A program made the translations under genes and the position numbers. This document shows positions 23,941-36,092 of a stretch of 64,000 nucleotides of DNA, in pieces; position 1 is the first letter of the stretch, and the number at the start of each line of letters is the position of its first letter. The notes beneath the pieces were generated by a model. The model had not been told where the DNA came from and did no database searches. It saw nothing but the letters and a program-made list of their open reading frames with translations. This DNA is from Celoporthe dispersa (taxonomy: Eukaryota > Ascomycota > Sordariomycetes > Diaporthales > Cryphonectriaceae): assembly GCA_016584495.1 (NCBI GenBank), contig WAID01000003.1, positions 3,224,001 to 3,288,000 on the forward strand. Reading direction: 5' to 3'.

Positions 23941-25175
23941 TGGAGATGGAGATGTCGAGTTCGAGATACCCCGCTCGCCCTATGCGAGCTCATTCACAGC
24001 GGAGAAGCGCCAACCTCCCCCCCCCCTTTTTTTTTTAATTCCTCTACGCACCTTTACATAACACTTGCACACCGAGCTACGTTTTCACTATTCTTCTTCC
24101 ACCACAACGGGCCCCCCAAGCCATTTGATACGGACTTATCCATACATTGAAAGAGATTGAGGAGACATGATAGACCGAGACCCATCTTGGTGTATATTCT
24201 CTGGGTTACCTTTTCGGCGCTTCTCTTGATACTTTGAGGGCTGGGGCATGAAGGGCTTACATTGGCAGCCGTACATAATATGATTTGACGTCACAGGGGG
24301 GTGCCGTCAACTTGTGAACTCATGGAGTGGGATGTTCAGGCAGGGACGTGAGGGGCTTTCTCAATGAGGGAACAAGCATGTCGAGTCTGTCCCGCTCTAG
24401 ATGAAAGAAATTGTTGACGAATTCGAAAAGGCAAGCAGCTGGACCAAAGTTCGATATATATTTAATGGAAGACGCTACTGCCCTGGCATTGGGGGCCATT
24501 CCTACCTTTAACATATGATATGTTGGGATCAGATTCGAAAATGTGAAGACTGCCAGGTATTTGTGAGTGATCTTGTCGTAGATCCAGTTGTATAGGTAGA
24601 TGTCGCCTGGTGGGATATCGTGTGGAACGAGAAGCTGCCAGCGTCATCATATGCGAGCACTAAGAGGATGGCCATCCCCAGTACACGTCAGAAGTGATGT
24701 GATCCATAGTAGACGTCTGAATCTCGCGCATATTATCACCCATGCTCAGCTCTATCGCCGTGCAATTAATTAATCCATGACCATTAGCGGTGGTGGCAGA
24801 GTCGATGCAGCGAGGCCTGTGGTGGGTATAGCGCCTTCGATGCAGTTCTGCTTGTAGTAGGTGTAGTGGTTTTGATGCAGGTAGGAGGGTATCCATAGTT
24901 GTATAAGGTTGGGCCCAAAACTATGATCCTCTGGTATACCTTGTCGTGTGTCACTCGTCCAAGAGGTCTGAGGCCCAGATGTGTCCGACAGCTACCCTTG
25001 CCCGACAGCCCTGCCCCACAACGGCAGAGCAGAAGCAAAGGAAAAGGGAAGGGGGAAGAGAAAAAAGGGCCTGGACCCTTCTCCTGACGTGAATACGAAT
25101 GCATATGATGGACCTTGCGCTTAGGAGGATGGTGGGTGGGAAAAGGTGTGCACTTGCGCTTGTCGATTTTGCCAG

Positions 25176-25352
25176 GTGTGGTGCATAAGTGTGCTGTGGG
25201 GGGGGGGGGGGAGGGGAAGGGGAGAAGGGAGGGGACTGAGTGAACTGACTGGAGACGACTTGACTGACACGGCCCTCTTCCCACACACCAACATCACCCC
25301 CGTCTTACCATTCCTCTCTCCCTCTCCCTCTGTGTGGTGCATAAGTGTGCTG
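25176..25352. repeat. 21-bp direct repeat pair next to G-runs
   Basis: An identical 21-mer containing GTGGTGCATAAGTGTGCTG occurs at 25176-25196 and 25332-25352, each followed by a run of G (about 13 and 7). The spacer is pyrimidine/purine-rich. It is a local duplication of unknown meaning. Confidence 0.85.
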
Positions 25353-26520
25353 GGGGGGATATTTCTCATGCGGTTCTGTCTACAGTGGGTATACTCGTGG
25401 GCGCTAGCCAGGAGGGCTAACGTGATGCGGTAATGCTTTTTAGTACCATCTTGCCTCTGATGTGTGTGGTGCCTGTGACGCGAGCGTCTGACTGATAGGG
25501 GGGGGGGCGGCACAAATAGAATACAGAGTATGTCGTCCGTGCCTCGAGCTAGATGTACCTTGGTGGGGTATCTGTTGGTCATTGCAGATGATGACGGCTC
25601 AGCGTCAGCGCTAGAACCGAGCGCTGCGTTACGCTTCTTGGGTCATGCTGCAGGTATGTGGATGCAGGTACCTGGGTCTTTCTTTTTCTATATGCAGTCA
25701 GTGGCATGCATTCCCAAGAACCATAGTGATGTCTCATGGAGGGAAAATTATAACTAGAGCTATGAGTCTAGACATTCCGCGAACCCAAGGATTCTTCTTG
25801 TTCAGAAGGTGATGATCAAGAAGAGAGGATGGCAATCATGTAGCACTACCCAAGACGAAGCCTCACAAATACCGAATAGCTCACAGCCGAATTTGAGAAG
25901 CAGAACTGAAGTTCTCTGTGTAAAAGAGACGGGCGAGGGGGTGTACAGCAGCTGGGCTGCTCAATAATAATAAAAAAAATCAAGAGTACGAAGCAGGTAT
26001 CAAATCGCCTGGGTTAGTCTGTACAGCTTAATGACCCTGTGTAAGTGCTGCTTCCAAACCCGTCATCCTCACGCAGATGATCGCTCGAGCCGTCGACTAG
26101 AATATGCTGTCAAGACCCTCAGCGGCACTTTTGGTAGCTTCCAGATTGAACTGAATGAATGCCTCAACAATTCTGGTCGGTACTGGACACAAAATGGTGT
26201 CGAAAACTCGCTTCAGACCGCCCCTATAATATAGCTCTTGTCAGCGCGCTCGGGGCTACTGGGGCGATGTTCTGTTTTTGTCTAGAATGAGGACCCGGCT
26301 GCTGGTCTGTGGGATCTTTTCTCATGTTGTTGCGCGTTCTTAGGTGGGGGCGACGTCGGCCGAATGCGCGGTGCCGATCAGGGCAACTTTCACCATTATC
26401 AAACAAGGCTGCCTCGCTGGCCTTGATCAGATATACTTTGAGTGTTGGCTGGCTTACTCGCAGATTATTGTCCAAACTAGCCGACGTGGTAGGAACTATA
26501 GCGTAAATAAAGACCCCCCC

Positions 26521-26674
26521 CTGAAAATATCATCCATCTACGCAAAGTTTGTGGTGAGATTCCCATACACGGGGTCCCTGCTTGAAGATATCATCCATAC
26601 AGATCCCCCTTTTTGAAGATGTCATTCACACAAATCCCCCCATTTGAAAATGTCATTCACACAGACCTCCTGGC
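26521..26674. repeat. 31-bp minisatellite, about five units
   Basis: Units begin near 26521, 26552, 26582, 26613 and 26644, giving a 31-bp period. The shared core is TTGAARATRTCATYCAYACA followed by a C-run. The second unit is the most diverged. Confidence 0.85.
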
Positions 26675-26959
26675 CACACAGCTGTATCCATCCAATAACC
26701 TAAGCCTGAAGGAGCGCCCACACTAGTATCCGTTTTGTGGTGGCAGTGCGGACAGGTTTTAACCAGACCCAGATTTCCTCCAGAGCGTCTTCATCTATAT
26801 AACCTTTGGAGCGCCTTGCTGGATGGCTTCTGAGAATCCCAACTCCTCACCAAGCAGACATCACTCTTTCTCCCTTTCGCAATACTTATTCCCAGATATT
26901 TAGCTGCTAGCTTATTGAAACTCTTTACTCTGACCCGGTTTGCCAAAGTTGTTTCCATA

Positions 26960-27266
26960 ATGACCCTCGACGCCGGCTCCATTATCTCCATCATTGGCAT
27001 TCTTGTAGGCCTTCCACCCTGTCTCTTGGCCGTATACCAGTATTTTCAACCTCAGTGTCCAGGTTCGTCCTCTGTACCTTCCTAGACCCTTCATCCGTAC
27101 TATCGATATTCTCACATATTTCCCGGCTGCGCTCTCCATCTTGAATTCCCACTATATTATCACTGACTCCCTGTTAGACGAGGTTCTTCCGTACTACAAT
27201 CAACCCAGGCATTCCGCTGGCGATCGCTTCATAACTGGTGTCCTCTTCACCATGCGGGCTTCATAA
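26960..27266 (+). pseudogene. Probable gene remnant, frameshifted
   Basis: An ATG at 26960 opens 41 codons with a hydrophobic N-terminal segment (SIISIIGILVGLPPCLL, AVYQYF), ending at TAG 27083. The +1 frame is open across and beyond this point and reads on to TAA 27264-27266, with protein-like content (PFIRTIDILTYFPAALSIL, LLDEVLPYYNQ). The N-terminus resembles the single membrane helix seen at the start of many fungal hypothetical proteins. A one-base shift near 27040 would join the two parts. No family is recognised. It could also be a short gene with an unusual intron. Confidence 0.35.
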
Positions 27267-28369
27267 CACCACTCGTCCTAGTGCAACTGTGAACAGCTAT
27301 AGCTGGTCGAGAGTAACTGAGCTCGAAGCCGCACTAACAAGCGCGGCGCCGGCGTCCCGTTTCGCGTTTCCCGTTGCCGAGACCGGTACTACCACGGATC
27401 CGAGCCGACCACACTACCGACCAAAAGACCCACTAAAGACCGACCGATTGGCTCCGGCCGGCGCAGCTTACATTACGAGCACTCGTACATCTGCAATAAC
27501 CTGCGCCCATACAAATCATACTTCTCCACACATTTTCGACGTCCACAACTTGGCCGAAATAAAAGAGCTGGGGATTACACAATCATCTGTCTGCTACATT
27601 CCCCAACCCCCAAATCCCGGCAGGCCCGCTCGGCCCATCGACAAATAGGAAGCAGGGGAGAAGCTCATTGCAAAGCTTAGAGGGGCAGGTTGCTTTACGC
27701 CCCCTCGGGTCCTGGGAAGCAGAATCGGTCTGTGTACCTTGGATAGGTAAACTTTTCGACAGGCTTGGCAGGCGTCTTGATTTTTTTTTTTTTTGAATAC
27801 ATGACTTGCATGGGAATGGGATATCGATATGGGCTAAATGAGGACTCTGGAGCGAAGATGGTATAGATATGATGACTTGTATGAAAATGGGACATGAACA
27901 TGGAGTTCAGGGGAAAAGAGGCATTGTAGATACCCAAATACCAGTTATGACTATATTCCCTTATTGGAAAAAAGAAGAAAAAAACCACCAAAAACCATCA
28001 TAAACCCACAAGAGTCAAGGTTGTATTGACACACATAAATATGGAATAATGTCAAGAACACTTGAAAGTGCCCACAACTAGCAGTACCCAGCTGATGCAG
28101 GCCAAGAAAGAAGGAAAATAAGAATAAAAGGGGGGAATAAAGCCTAATGCTAATCGCACACTGCGCTTGACCATCACTCATGAGAGAGCATAGCATCAAC
28201 ATGTTGCTCATGGCCAGATCTCACAATCAACCAGGATGTGTGGACCTGTTGTACTCTCCCGTCGTTCCAGTCCCTCACTGTCAAAAAGTGCAAAGTCCCC
28301 TTCTCCTGGTGGAGGGCACAATGATTCTCCTCATAAAACATCCCGTCCCAGTGCGCCTGGCTTGGTCTC

Positions 28370-30084
28370 TTAACCAGCCTTGTCGTGTCCATCATTAAGC
28401 AGCAGCTCCAGGATAATCTGCATGCCAGACACCTCGGGATGCGTCATGGTGATCTTGACGGTGCCCTTTGAGTCCTGCCCGCCGGCGATGATCGATCCTG
28501 CCCCGACACCGCCCGCCCCTGTCGGCCCACGCACCCCGTAATCGAGACAGCGCACGTCGCGGCCGGCCACGATCTGCCTCAGGCGGCCGTTCTCCGCGTT
28601 GCGCACCTCGACGTAGTCCTCGTTGAGCAGGACAAGGTACTGCCCGAACATGGTCGCCCCGCGGGCCTTCTTCTGCTTGCCCGAGTACTCCATGATCAGC
28701 GTGCGGGAGACCTCGCCGTGCTTGTCGACATAGACCGCACAGTCCTCGTAGGCGAGGATGAACTCCTGCTCGTTGAGCTTGAACATGCCGAGCGGCCGCT
28801 GGTCGCGGATGCGATTAGCAATGTTGGCGATGGTTGGCTGGCCGAGGCCGCTCGGCACGGACATGGTCTGCTTCTTGTCCAGGGTGAGCATCTCGAAGCC
28901 TTTTGCGGTGGCCACGGCGATATACGTCTGGAACAGATTGAGCGAGTAGCATTCCGTCGGCAGATAAAACTCGTCAAAGTCCCGGAACGACTCCGTCAAG
29001 CCGTTTCCGCCACGGCGCCCACCAAAGATGCGAGGTCTTTTCTCGGAGGACCGTTGGAAGACTGGCTCGAGCACCTTGAAGGTGGTGTGCATGCCTTCCT
29101 TCCGCTTGTAGAAGATGAGCATTCGTTCCTTCATACGGGCTGTGGCGAAAAACGTGACGTCCTTGGCAAGCCGTTGTGGTGCCTTGCGTACGCTGTCGTG
29201 GCTCGCGGCTGGGAAGTTCGAGGTTGGCGCGATTGTCTCTAGGGGATACGCGATCAACGATCGATCCGCCGTGATAAGACAAATCGAGAACTCTTCCAGG
29301 ACGGCAATCTGTGTCACCCTGGCGAGTTGCACAGACTTGGACAATGTTAGCTGATGCTTCTGGGCGCACAGGACAGGACAGGCCACTTCTACTCACCCTG
29401 GTCCAACCCCGAGGATTTGAAGCTTCAGAGATATAAACTCCATAGTCCGTTCCGATTGCCACCAGTGACTTGTTGAACGCTGTGAACGCCGTAGCGCAGT
29501 TTACTTGCGCCCTGCATACAGCTGGCGGTCCCCTCCCAGAACCGTATATCTTCTCGATCTCGCGAATCGAGCGATCAAGGGGCGTTCCCTTGATAGGGAC
29601 ACCGGGCGTCTTGCCAATGGCGGAGACCGTGTCGTACGCGAATGCACCGTCCGCCAGGATTCGGAGCCTGAAAGGCTCTGCATTCTGGGCATGGAGTGCT
29701 CTTGCATGCTGGGTCTTGGCCTCGATGATCTTGCTGCACCAGAGCTCGCGGTCTTGTTGAGACGTCGCGTATAGTGTGTACACTTCATGGCCAAGATGCT
29801 TCACTCTGAAGGGGAATAGAACGGAGTCTGCCGAGCTCGCAGTGTTGATACGAGTGACGGCGTTCATGTTCAGCGACCCCATCGAAGATCCGGTGTCGGA
29901 GTGTGATAGCACAGGACGATCCCCATTGGACATCACCTTGTTCAGCTGTGTGCCGGAGGCATTGGCGATCGCGGTTCGGGTGAGGGGTGCCCTCAACCCA
30001 CCCTGCTTCATGACGGGCTCATCGCGCATGCTCTCCAGGAAGAGCAAGGGCATGGGAATTGGCTAGAGAAAAGTCAGCATATGC

Positions 30085-30116
<32 letters not shown>

Positions 30117-33100
30117 CTGTGTGTGCCTCATGGCGGCTTGGGATAGCGCAACACGAACCTCTTTCGACACGTCATATTTCTTGTCCTTCCCATCTTTGGA
30201 AGGATACTCCTTTGCCAGGATGAAGTAGTGGTCAAACAGCAAGGCGTGTGTGTCGACCCACCGCACGCCTTTAGACCCCATTCTTGTGAGGTCACCTCGG
30301 TGAATCAGCTGTCTTCCCAAGTGGTCCAGGTTGAGGACTGATTGGAACCCTGGGCGGAGGATCAGCGCGGACTGTAGCGTATGAAGATCAACCTTGCTCT
30401 TGCTGCGGGCCACAGCCTCGTCGCACTTGTGTGTCACAGCTCTGATCTCTTCGAGGGCCTTCAGCAGGTTAGTCTTCTCCTCGCTGTCCTGCACCATCTT
30501 CTTCAAGCTTGCGTCGAGCAGCAGACTGTAGCGTTGCAGTCGGGTGATAGGCGCCTTTAGGAAAGTATCCCAACCCAAGCGATTTGACCGTTTGTGGCGT
30601 TGTACATGCTCTAGGAACTGAGCAAACAGCACGTTGCGCGAAGCCTCTTTTCGGATTGCCAGCTGAGCGTGGGGAAAGGCTGCTGAGAATTCCAGGTAGG
30701 GTGCTTCTGCCTTTCGAATCCAGTCACGAAAGATGTCTGAGAATCCAGTGATCCACGGGCCCTGCTCATTTTGGCGGTACTTGAGCTGAGCCAGGAGGTA
30801 TTCCTTGTTGACCTGGTGGACTGCGTCGACCTTGCCAAAAACCTTGTCGACGAAACCATTGATCTTAGCCGGAGGGATGATGGGAGGCGCCCAGGCCTTG
30901 AGCTGGTCTCGGTACAAGAGCCGGACGACCTCCAGTTGAGCCATGTAGTCTTCCTCGCCAGTCACGATCTCGTGAAGAATGTTCTGTCGCTCAGTCTCCT
31001 TTTTAGGTTTCGCCTCCACGCCGGCTTTGTCGAGCTTATAGAATGTCGCCCAGTCGGCGTGGTGCTCGGATTCCTCCGCCAAGAGCTCGTCCAGGTTGGC
31101 CTTCTTCAGCGTTCGCGTGCAGTGGTACGAATAGCATCTGCCGCCAACCTCGGTCTCGTGCACCTTTGATGCATAGCAACCGAACCCAGTCAGCTGCCAC
31201 AAGACACCAGAGACCGTACCCTGGCCAAATTTGGCCCACTCCTCATCTTCGATAAGTATACCAGTCTCGTACAGCCGATCAGCCACGATGACGCCCAGTG
31301 TCTCCGCATCTGCAATATTCATGGTCGGCACCTTGGTGGTGAACAGCTTGGTGAGGCCGTCCTCGATTGTCTTGCGCTTCAGGTCCGGCTCGCCTTCCGC
31401 CATCTCCCGGAGCCAAGTTGCAATACTGCTCAGGGCCCAAGGCTCTGAGCAACGCTTGAAGTCACCAAAACTCAACTTCTCGGGAATAAACTTCTTCTTG
31501 CGCCCGCTCGGTAGGGTAATCAGATCATACGCCATGGGAGATGGAGTTCCCGTCTCGTAGCCCTCGAGGGGCGTCCCAAGCTGTGAGCCATTGTGTTGAT
31601 GCTGCTGCTGCCGTAGTGCCCTCTTGCGCTCTTCTGCAGCATCTGTCCTTGATCTCCCAGGGACCTGGACAGCGGGTGTTGTGGTATGACTTGACAGCGA
31701 AATGGACCTCTCGACTTGTTGTTGGTGGGTCAATGGCTGTTGACCCACATCGAGGCCATCGGCGCGTTGCACTCTGGAGTCACTACTGAGCGAATAGCCG
31801 TGTTGACTTGGTCCGCGGCTTGGTGACTGCACAGACAATGAAGGACTTGTATCAGACCCGCCGGGGAGGGCCGGCAATGGGCGGTTGGACAGCCCTGGGT
31901 GGAAGAAGAGATCAGGGAGCTCCTCCTTGATTGGGGAGTCGCTGCCGCTCGCACGATCATCACCCTCGTCGAAGCTGCGGCGCTGGGCCGTGGGAGCTTG
32001 TAGCCCACCAGTATCGCCGTAGTCCACATCGATAGCCACCCCATAGTAGCCGCCATCGTCGCTATCATCATCTGGATATGGGAGGCTTTGGTCTGTTGGA
32101 GGGGCCGGCAGTGGCCTATCGCGGCTTTGAAGTGATATTGACCTTGCCGGCGGCGAAGCAGTATTGTTGTCGTACGACAGATTCAGGTTCGGTGTGTAAC
32201 CTCCGCTCAAGGCCGCAAGATCCAGTGCACCAGCGTACTCGCTGTCGCTGCCGCTCGGCTGCTCCTCTGGGGGAGGAGGTAGCGAGGACGTTGCTACCGG
32301 GTGGCTGGGTGGATACAATGAATATGACGTGTTTCCGCTGAAGCGGCGGTCCGTCAGTTCGTCCTCCTGCATCATAGCCAGACCGGCTGCTCCGTCCCCA
32401 TCGCTGTCATCGTCCTCGAAGAAGGTGCCTGGCGTGCTACGGCTGTTGAGTGTAGATGCGTTCGAGTTGTACCGACCCACGCCAGTGCTTATAGTCCCCC
32501 TGCATGGTCGAGGCCCGCGAATCAAAGCTGGTGCGAAGTCTGTCCAAATCGTCGTCGGATATGTTCCCGTTGATCGGTGTGGGCCGGGACGTATTACCAC
32601 CCTCTCCGCCAAGGTCATTGAAGATATCCTCCATCAGGCTTTCCTGCGCCACCTGTTCATTGGAAAAGTACATCAGATTCGGGTCGCGGGCCGTCTCGTC
32701 GGGGGTAAAGTCGGTCGGTCGACTTGGGAGCGGGGCGTTCGTCGGGTGCCTGGCGAGGCCTGGGGACGAAGGCTGATCGTACACGGGAGGCTCCGGGGCC
32801 GGCGACGTGTGTGAGGCCTGGCGCGTTCTGGAAGCCATGAACGCTGCGTTCGGATCCGCGGCTGAGTAGTTTGGCCCAACAGGCATCTGGAAGGACCCGG
32901 GATATGGCGCCTGGGAAGCATATGGAGGGCCATGCGGGGAGGTGGTCCCGTTGGACTGGTGAAGGCCGCCCGTCCAAGCAGCCTGGAAGGGCGCGGGTGG
33001 CACGGTTGGTGTCGAGTGTGACGAGTATTGAGGACTCGGCAGACTGGGCGCATACTGCGAGTTGCCTCCTGCTGCTGCATGCACCTGCGGTGACACGACT

Positions 33101-33649
33101 TCGTGGTGGTTATACGTGGGACTGTAGGGTGGGTTCGCCTGCTGAGGAGGATACTGCGCGGCCGACTGCTGAGATGCCATAGAGCTGCTGTAGGCATGTC
33201 CATACTGGCTGTATCGCTGCTGGGTCGGGCTGACGCCTGCGTAGGCCGACGGGTCGTAGGCGGCATGGTTGTAGGTCGCGGGTTGAGGGGTGTAGCTCGT
33301 GGGATGGGCTGCTGGCGACGAAGCATACCGCGCGGCTGGGTGGTAGGGCAACGTGGTCGAACTCGATCTCGCAAAGTCTTGTGGGTTGTATGATGTCGGC
33401 GACAGGGGCGGCTGTTGGCCCTGGTATGACTGTTGGTAGCCAGCTGCCGAACTCGTCGGGCTCGTCATGTACGTCTCCGCCTGCCTTCCCATGGCGGGAC
33501 TGTGGTGTCGAGCCGACTCGGCAGCGGAGTCGTCGCCCTCGTTGAAGCTCCCCCCTACGCGGCGGGTAGGCATTCTGACCTTGGCCGGCGACAGGATATT
33601 GCACCGGGGGCAGATGGCCGTAGCGCGGGTTGTTGCCTCTGAACGACAT
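28370..33649 (-). CDS. ROM2: Rho1 guanine nucleotide exchange factor (Rom2-like)
   Basis: Cell-cortex GEF that activates Rho1 in cell-wall integrity signalling and glucan synthesis. Minus-strand exons are 33649-30159, 30062-29397 and 29335-28370; introns are GTTCGT...CTCTAG and GTGAGT...CCAAG. Total about 1,706 residues. Order: a long Pro/Gln/Tyr/Ser-rich disordered N-terminus starting MSFRGNNPRYGHLPP; a DEP domain (around LSFGDFKRCSEPWALSSIA); the catalytic DH domain (ILHEIVTGEEDYMAQL through APITRLQRYSLLLDA); a split PH domain; and a C-terminal CNH domain (from FRLRILADGAFAYDTV). Domain order matches fungal Rom2/Rgf proteins. Two extra bases break the N-terminal frame, at C6 33550-33555 and C5 32496-32500; the domains themselves are intact. 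The second shift lies in poorly conserved sequence, so its exact place is less certain. Confidence 0.92.
30085..30116. repeat. (TA)n(GT)n microsatellite inside a ROM2 intron
   Basis: AT units pass into nine GT units within the 96-bp first intron of ROM2, just inside its 3' splice site. On the sense strand this reads ACAC...ATAT before TTTTCTCTAG. Confidence 0.92.
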
Positions 33650-36092
33650 GTTTGTTGTGCAAATAGGATGAGAATAGTGGGGAGGATCGTCGTAGCAAGT
33701 CGGGGCGATCGTGTCCTGGGGACTTGTAACGTCAAGAGGAGGCCTCGCTGACAGGACGTCAGATACGAGCAGCACTGTCCAAGATGCGCGAGAGCCGGTC
33801 GGTCAACGCGCGTGGGTATCGAGGAGGGGGAGGTGTGTTCTCGGAAGCAGCGTCGCTGGAGTCCCAAAAGAAAAGAGGTCGAGGTCGTGGGTGGGGAGCG
33901 AGGCGCAGGTCGAGGGTCCCCTCAGATAGTGTGTCGTATCAGCCACGAGGCCCAGGATTCCAGGCACCCGAGTGGTGGTAGCGGTCCGTCGGTCAAGCCT
34001 ATGTAGAAGGCACAGAAGGTACAGAGGCGAGGTGGGCTGTACGATGGGTCACGGCTGGTCGGGATCTAAAGGTGGACGTCGAGGAGTGAGGGTAGAGAGG
34101 GACGTGAGTTGTGTCGTCGGCCAGCGAGTGTCCTGCGTGGCCAGCTTCACGTGGCTCGCTGGGAAGTCGGGTAATAGATGCTGCTGTGGTGAATCACGGG
34201 CGCCACGCGTGGGTTTATCGATCGGTTCGGGCCCTGGCTCGTCGTCAGAGGGGGTCCCGGCTCGATCGCGGTGAACAAGGCTAGTGCTGTGTATGTGTTA
34301 TACATTCAAATTCAGCGTTCAGTCGTCCCGGCCCCGAGCGGCGGTTTTCAGATGGGGCTGGTTCGCTTTCGCTCCTCACCTGTGGCATGGAAGAAGTGCT
34401 CATCGAGGATGATAAGGGGAGGAAGGAAAGAGATGTTTCATTCTCAGCTAACGGCTACAGGTTGTAGAGATTGCGCATCCTGCCTCGCCCTGGGACCTGG
34501 ACGAAATCCTTGAGGCGAGCTGGCGGGCTGCCTGGCCAGTGTTGGGACCGGGACGCTGTTGGGTGAGCGCTGTACCGTGGTAGTAAGCATAGCCCAGTTT
34601 AGCGGCTCCTGCCAACGACCGACCCCTGCGGGACCGTTATTCTGGTGGGTATACTCCAATCTCAAGGCCTCCCCACAGAGTTACGATGGTACATGGTCCA
34701 GGGTGTCTAGCACCTAGGCTCAGGTACCAGAGACATCAGGGCCAAGGGCCTCGGCTCCAGGACAGTGCCTAGACACCTGTACACCCCTTGGTCTTGTGCA
34801 CTGGGAAACAGAATGCTGTTGTAGCCCTTACCCTGTCGCCCATCCTGGGCGCTGTTCCTCACTATCTCTGCACCCATACCGCTGTGTATTGTCTCTAGCA
34901 GTTCCTCCGCAATAGCGGCCTTTGAAACCAATTGGCCCACGTACGAACACGCATCGCCAAAGCACACATTGCGCACATTGCGATTCCCACATACATAGTA
35001 GATGTTCTGCTACGTATGATTATCTTTCAACTTTCCGCCTCTTTGCGATTTTCTGTGTGGTCTTAAAACAGGTACGCTGCATACCTCTTTTGCCGGGATC
35101 AAAGTCCGGGTCATCTCGATCTACCTACGTATGTCTTCCCACAACCTACTCGAAATGCTCTTCGATGCTGCCAGTTGAATCATTGAAAAGAAGGTGGGGA
35201 TCACCACATCAGCAAAGGCATGATTCCAAAGCAACTTCGAGCTTGTGTTATGCACGGGACCTTGCCTTCAGCTTGTTTGACAGCAGCCTGCTCATAGAAT
35301 AAGGCTGTGCAGGCACTGTTGTCGTTGGATTGCGGCTGGCGATCATGGCTGACAGAGGACAGTATTTGTGCCGCTGAAACATGTCATCCCATCAGCACCT
35401 TACTTATATTGATTGTAAAAAGAAGAGAAAAACAGCAGTACAAAACTTTTTTTTTGTGGCCCGTGCTTCAAGATCCTTCTCTCCTGCTTTCTCTGTCGAA
35501 TACCTGGCGTTCGAAGAGTCATTCGACTTTATGACCACTTGATGCGCCGAGCCAACTTCAATCCAGCGGCCGCATAGGTGTCTACTAAAGTACTCAGCTA
35601 GTGCACCGGCCAACGTCACCGACACCGGCCGAGGTACAGGGGACAACTAATCGAAACCCCTCCCCGCCAGCGAGAGCGCCTGTCAGGACTTGACCTGTGA
35701 TGGTGACAGTGACTGGCGAGGGTTACGATGGTGGTGAAGGTCAAAATACCCGGAGAATAAATCTCGTTGCAAGCAGCAAGCCTCTTCTTTTCCATGTACG
35801 AAGATCCTTGTCGTTGTTTCGACAAAATTGGGGCGAGCATGAAGTCATCCCAAGCACTGGGAGCAGCGCTGCTTAATAATAAATTGTCAGTCTCATCCAG
35901 GAGCGGGGTTCCGGATGGCGAATGTGGAGTTGGAAGCTCGCGGCGTCGACTTTGGCCCTCATTCCAGTTCCCATAAACTTCGGTTCTCCTCACTTTCCCT
36001 TGTGTTTCCCTTGACCCATCATACTCGTCACTGCAGAGCCCAAAAATCGTCCATCATCACCAATATCAACCCAACCCACAAATACCGTCAAG
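33650..36092. other. Divergent intergenic region, ROM2 / SOD1
   Basis: About 2.4 kb between divergent genes. The part next to ROM2 (33.65-34.3 kb) is GC-rich and probably its long 5' leader and promoter; the last 200 bp lead into SOD1. No coding frame with protein character was found. Confidence 0.55.

Larger units (their letters stand above)
23782..28369. other. 4.6-kb region without an intact gene
   Basis: It contains the 3' flank of the preceding gene with a GA microsatellite, G-rich runs near 25.2 and 25.5 kb, a 21-bp direct repeat, a 31-bp minisatellite and a broken gene remnant near 27 kb. A 136-codon frame (27238-27648 plus) has no recognisable domain. The stretch 25.7-28.2 kb is more AT-rich than its flanks and looks like decayed DNA. 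Confidence 0.55.

Noticed and set aside
27238..27648. 136-codon plus-strand frame rich in Ala, Thr and Pro
   Set aside because: No domain or homologue recognised and no splice context; called intergenic.
28718..29242. Long plus-strand open frames antisense to the ROM2 CNH exon
   Set aside because: Shadows of the GC-rich coding sequence; the minus strand has clear conserved domains.
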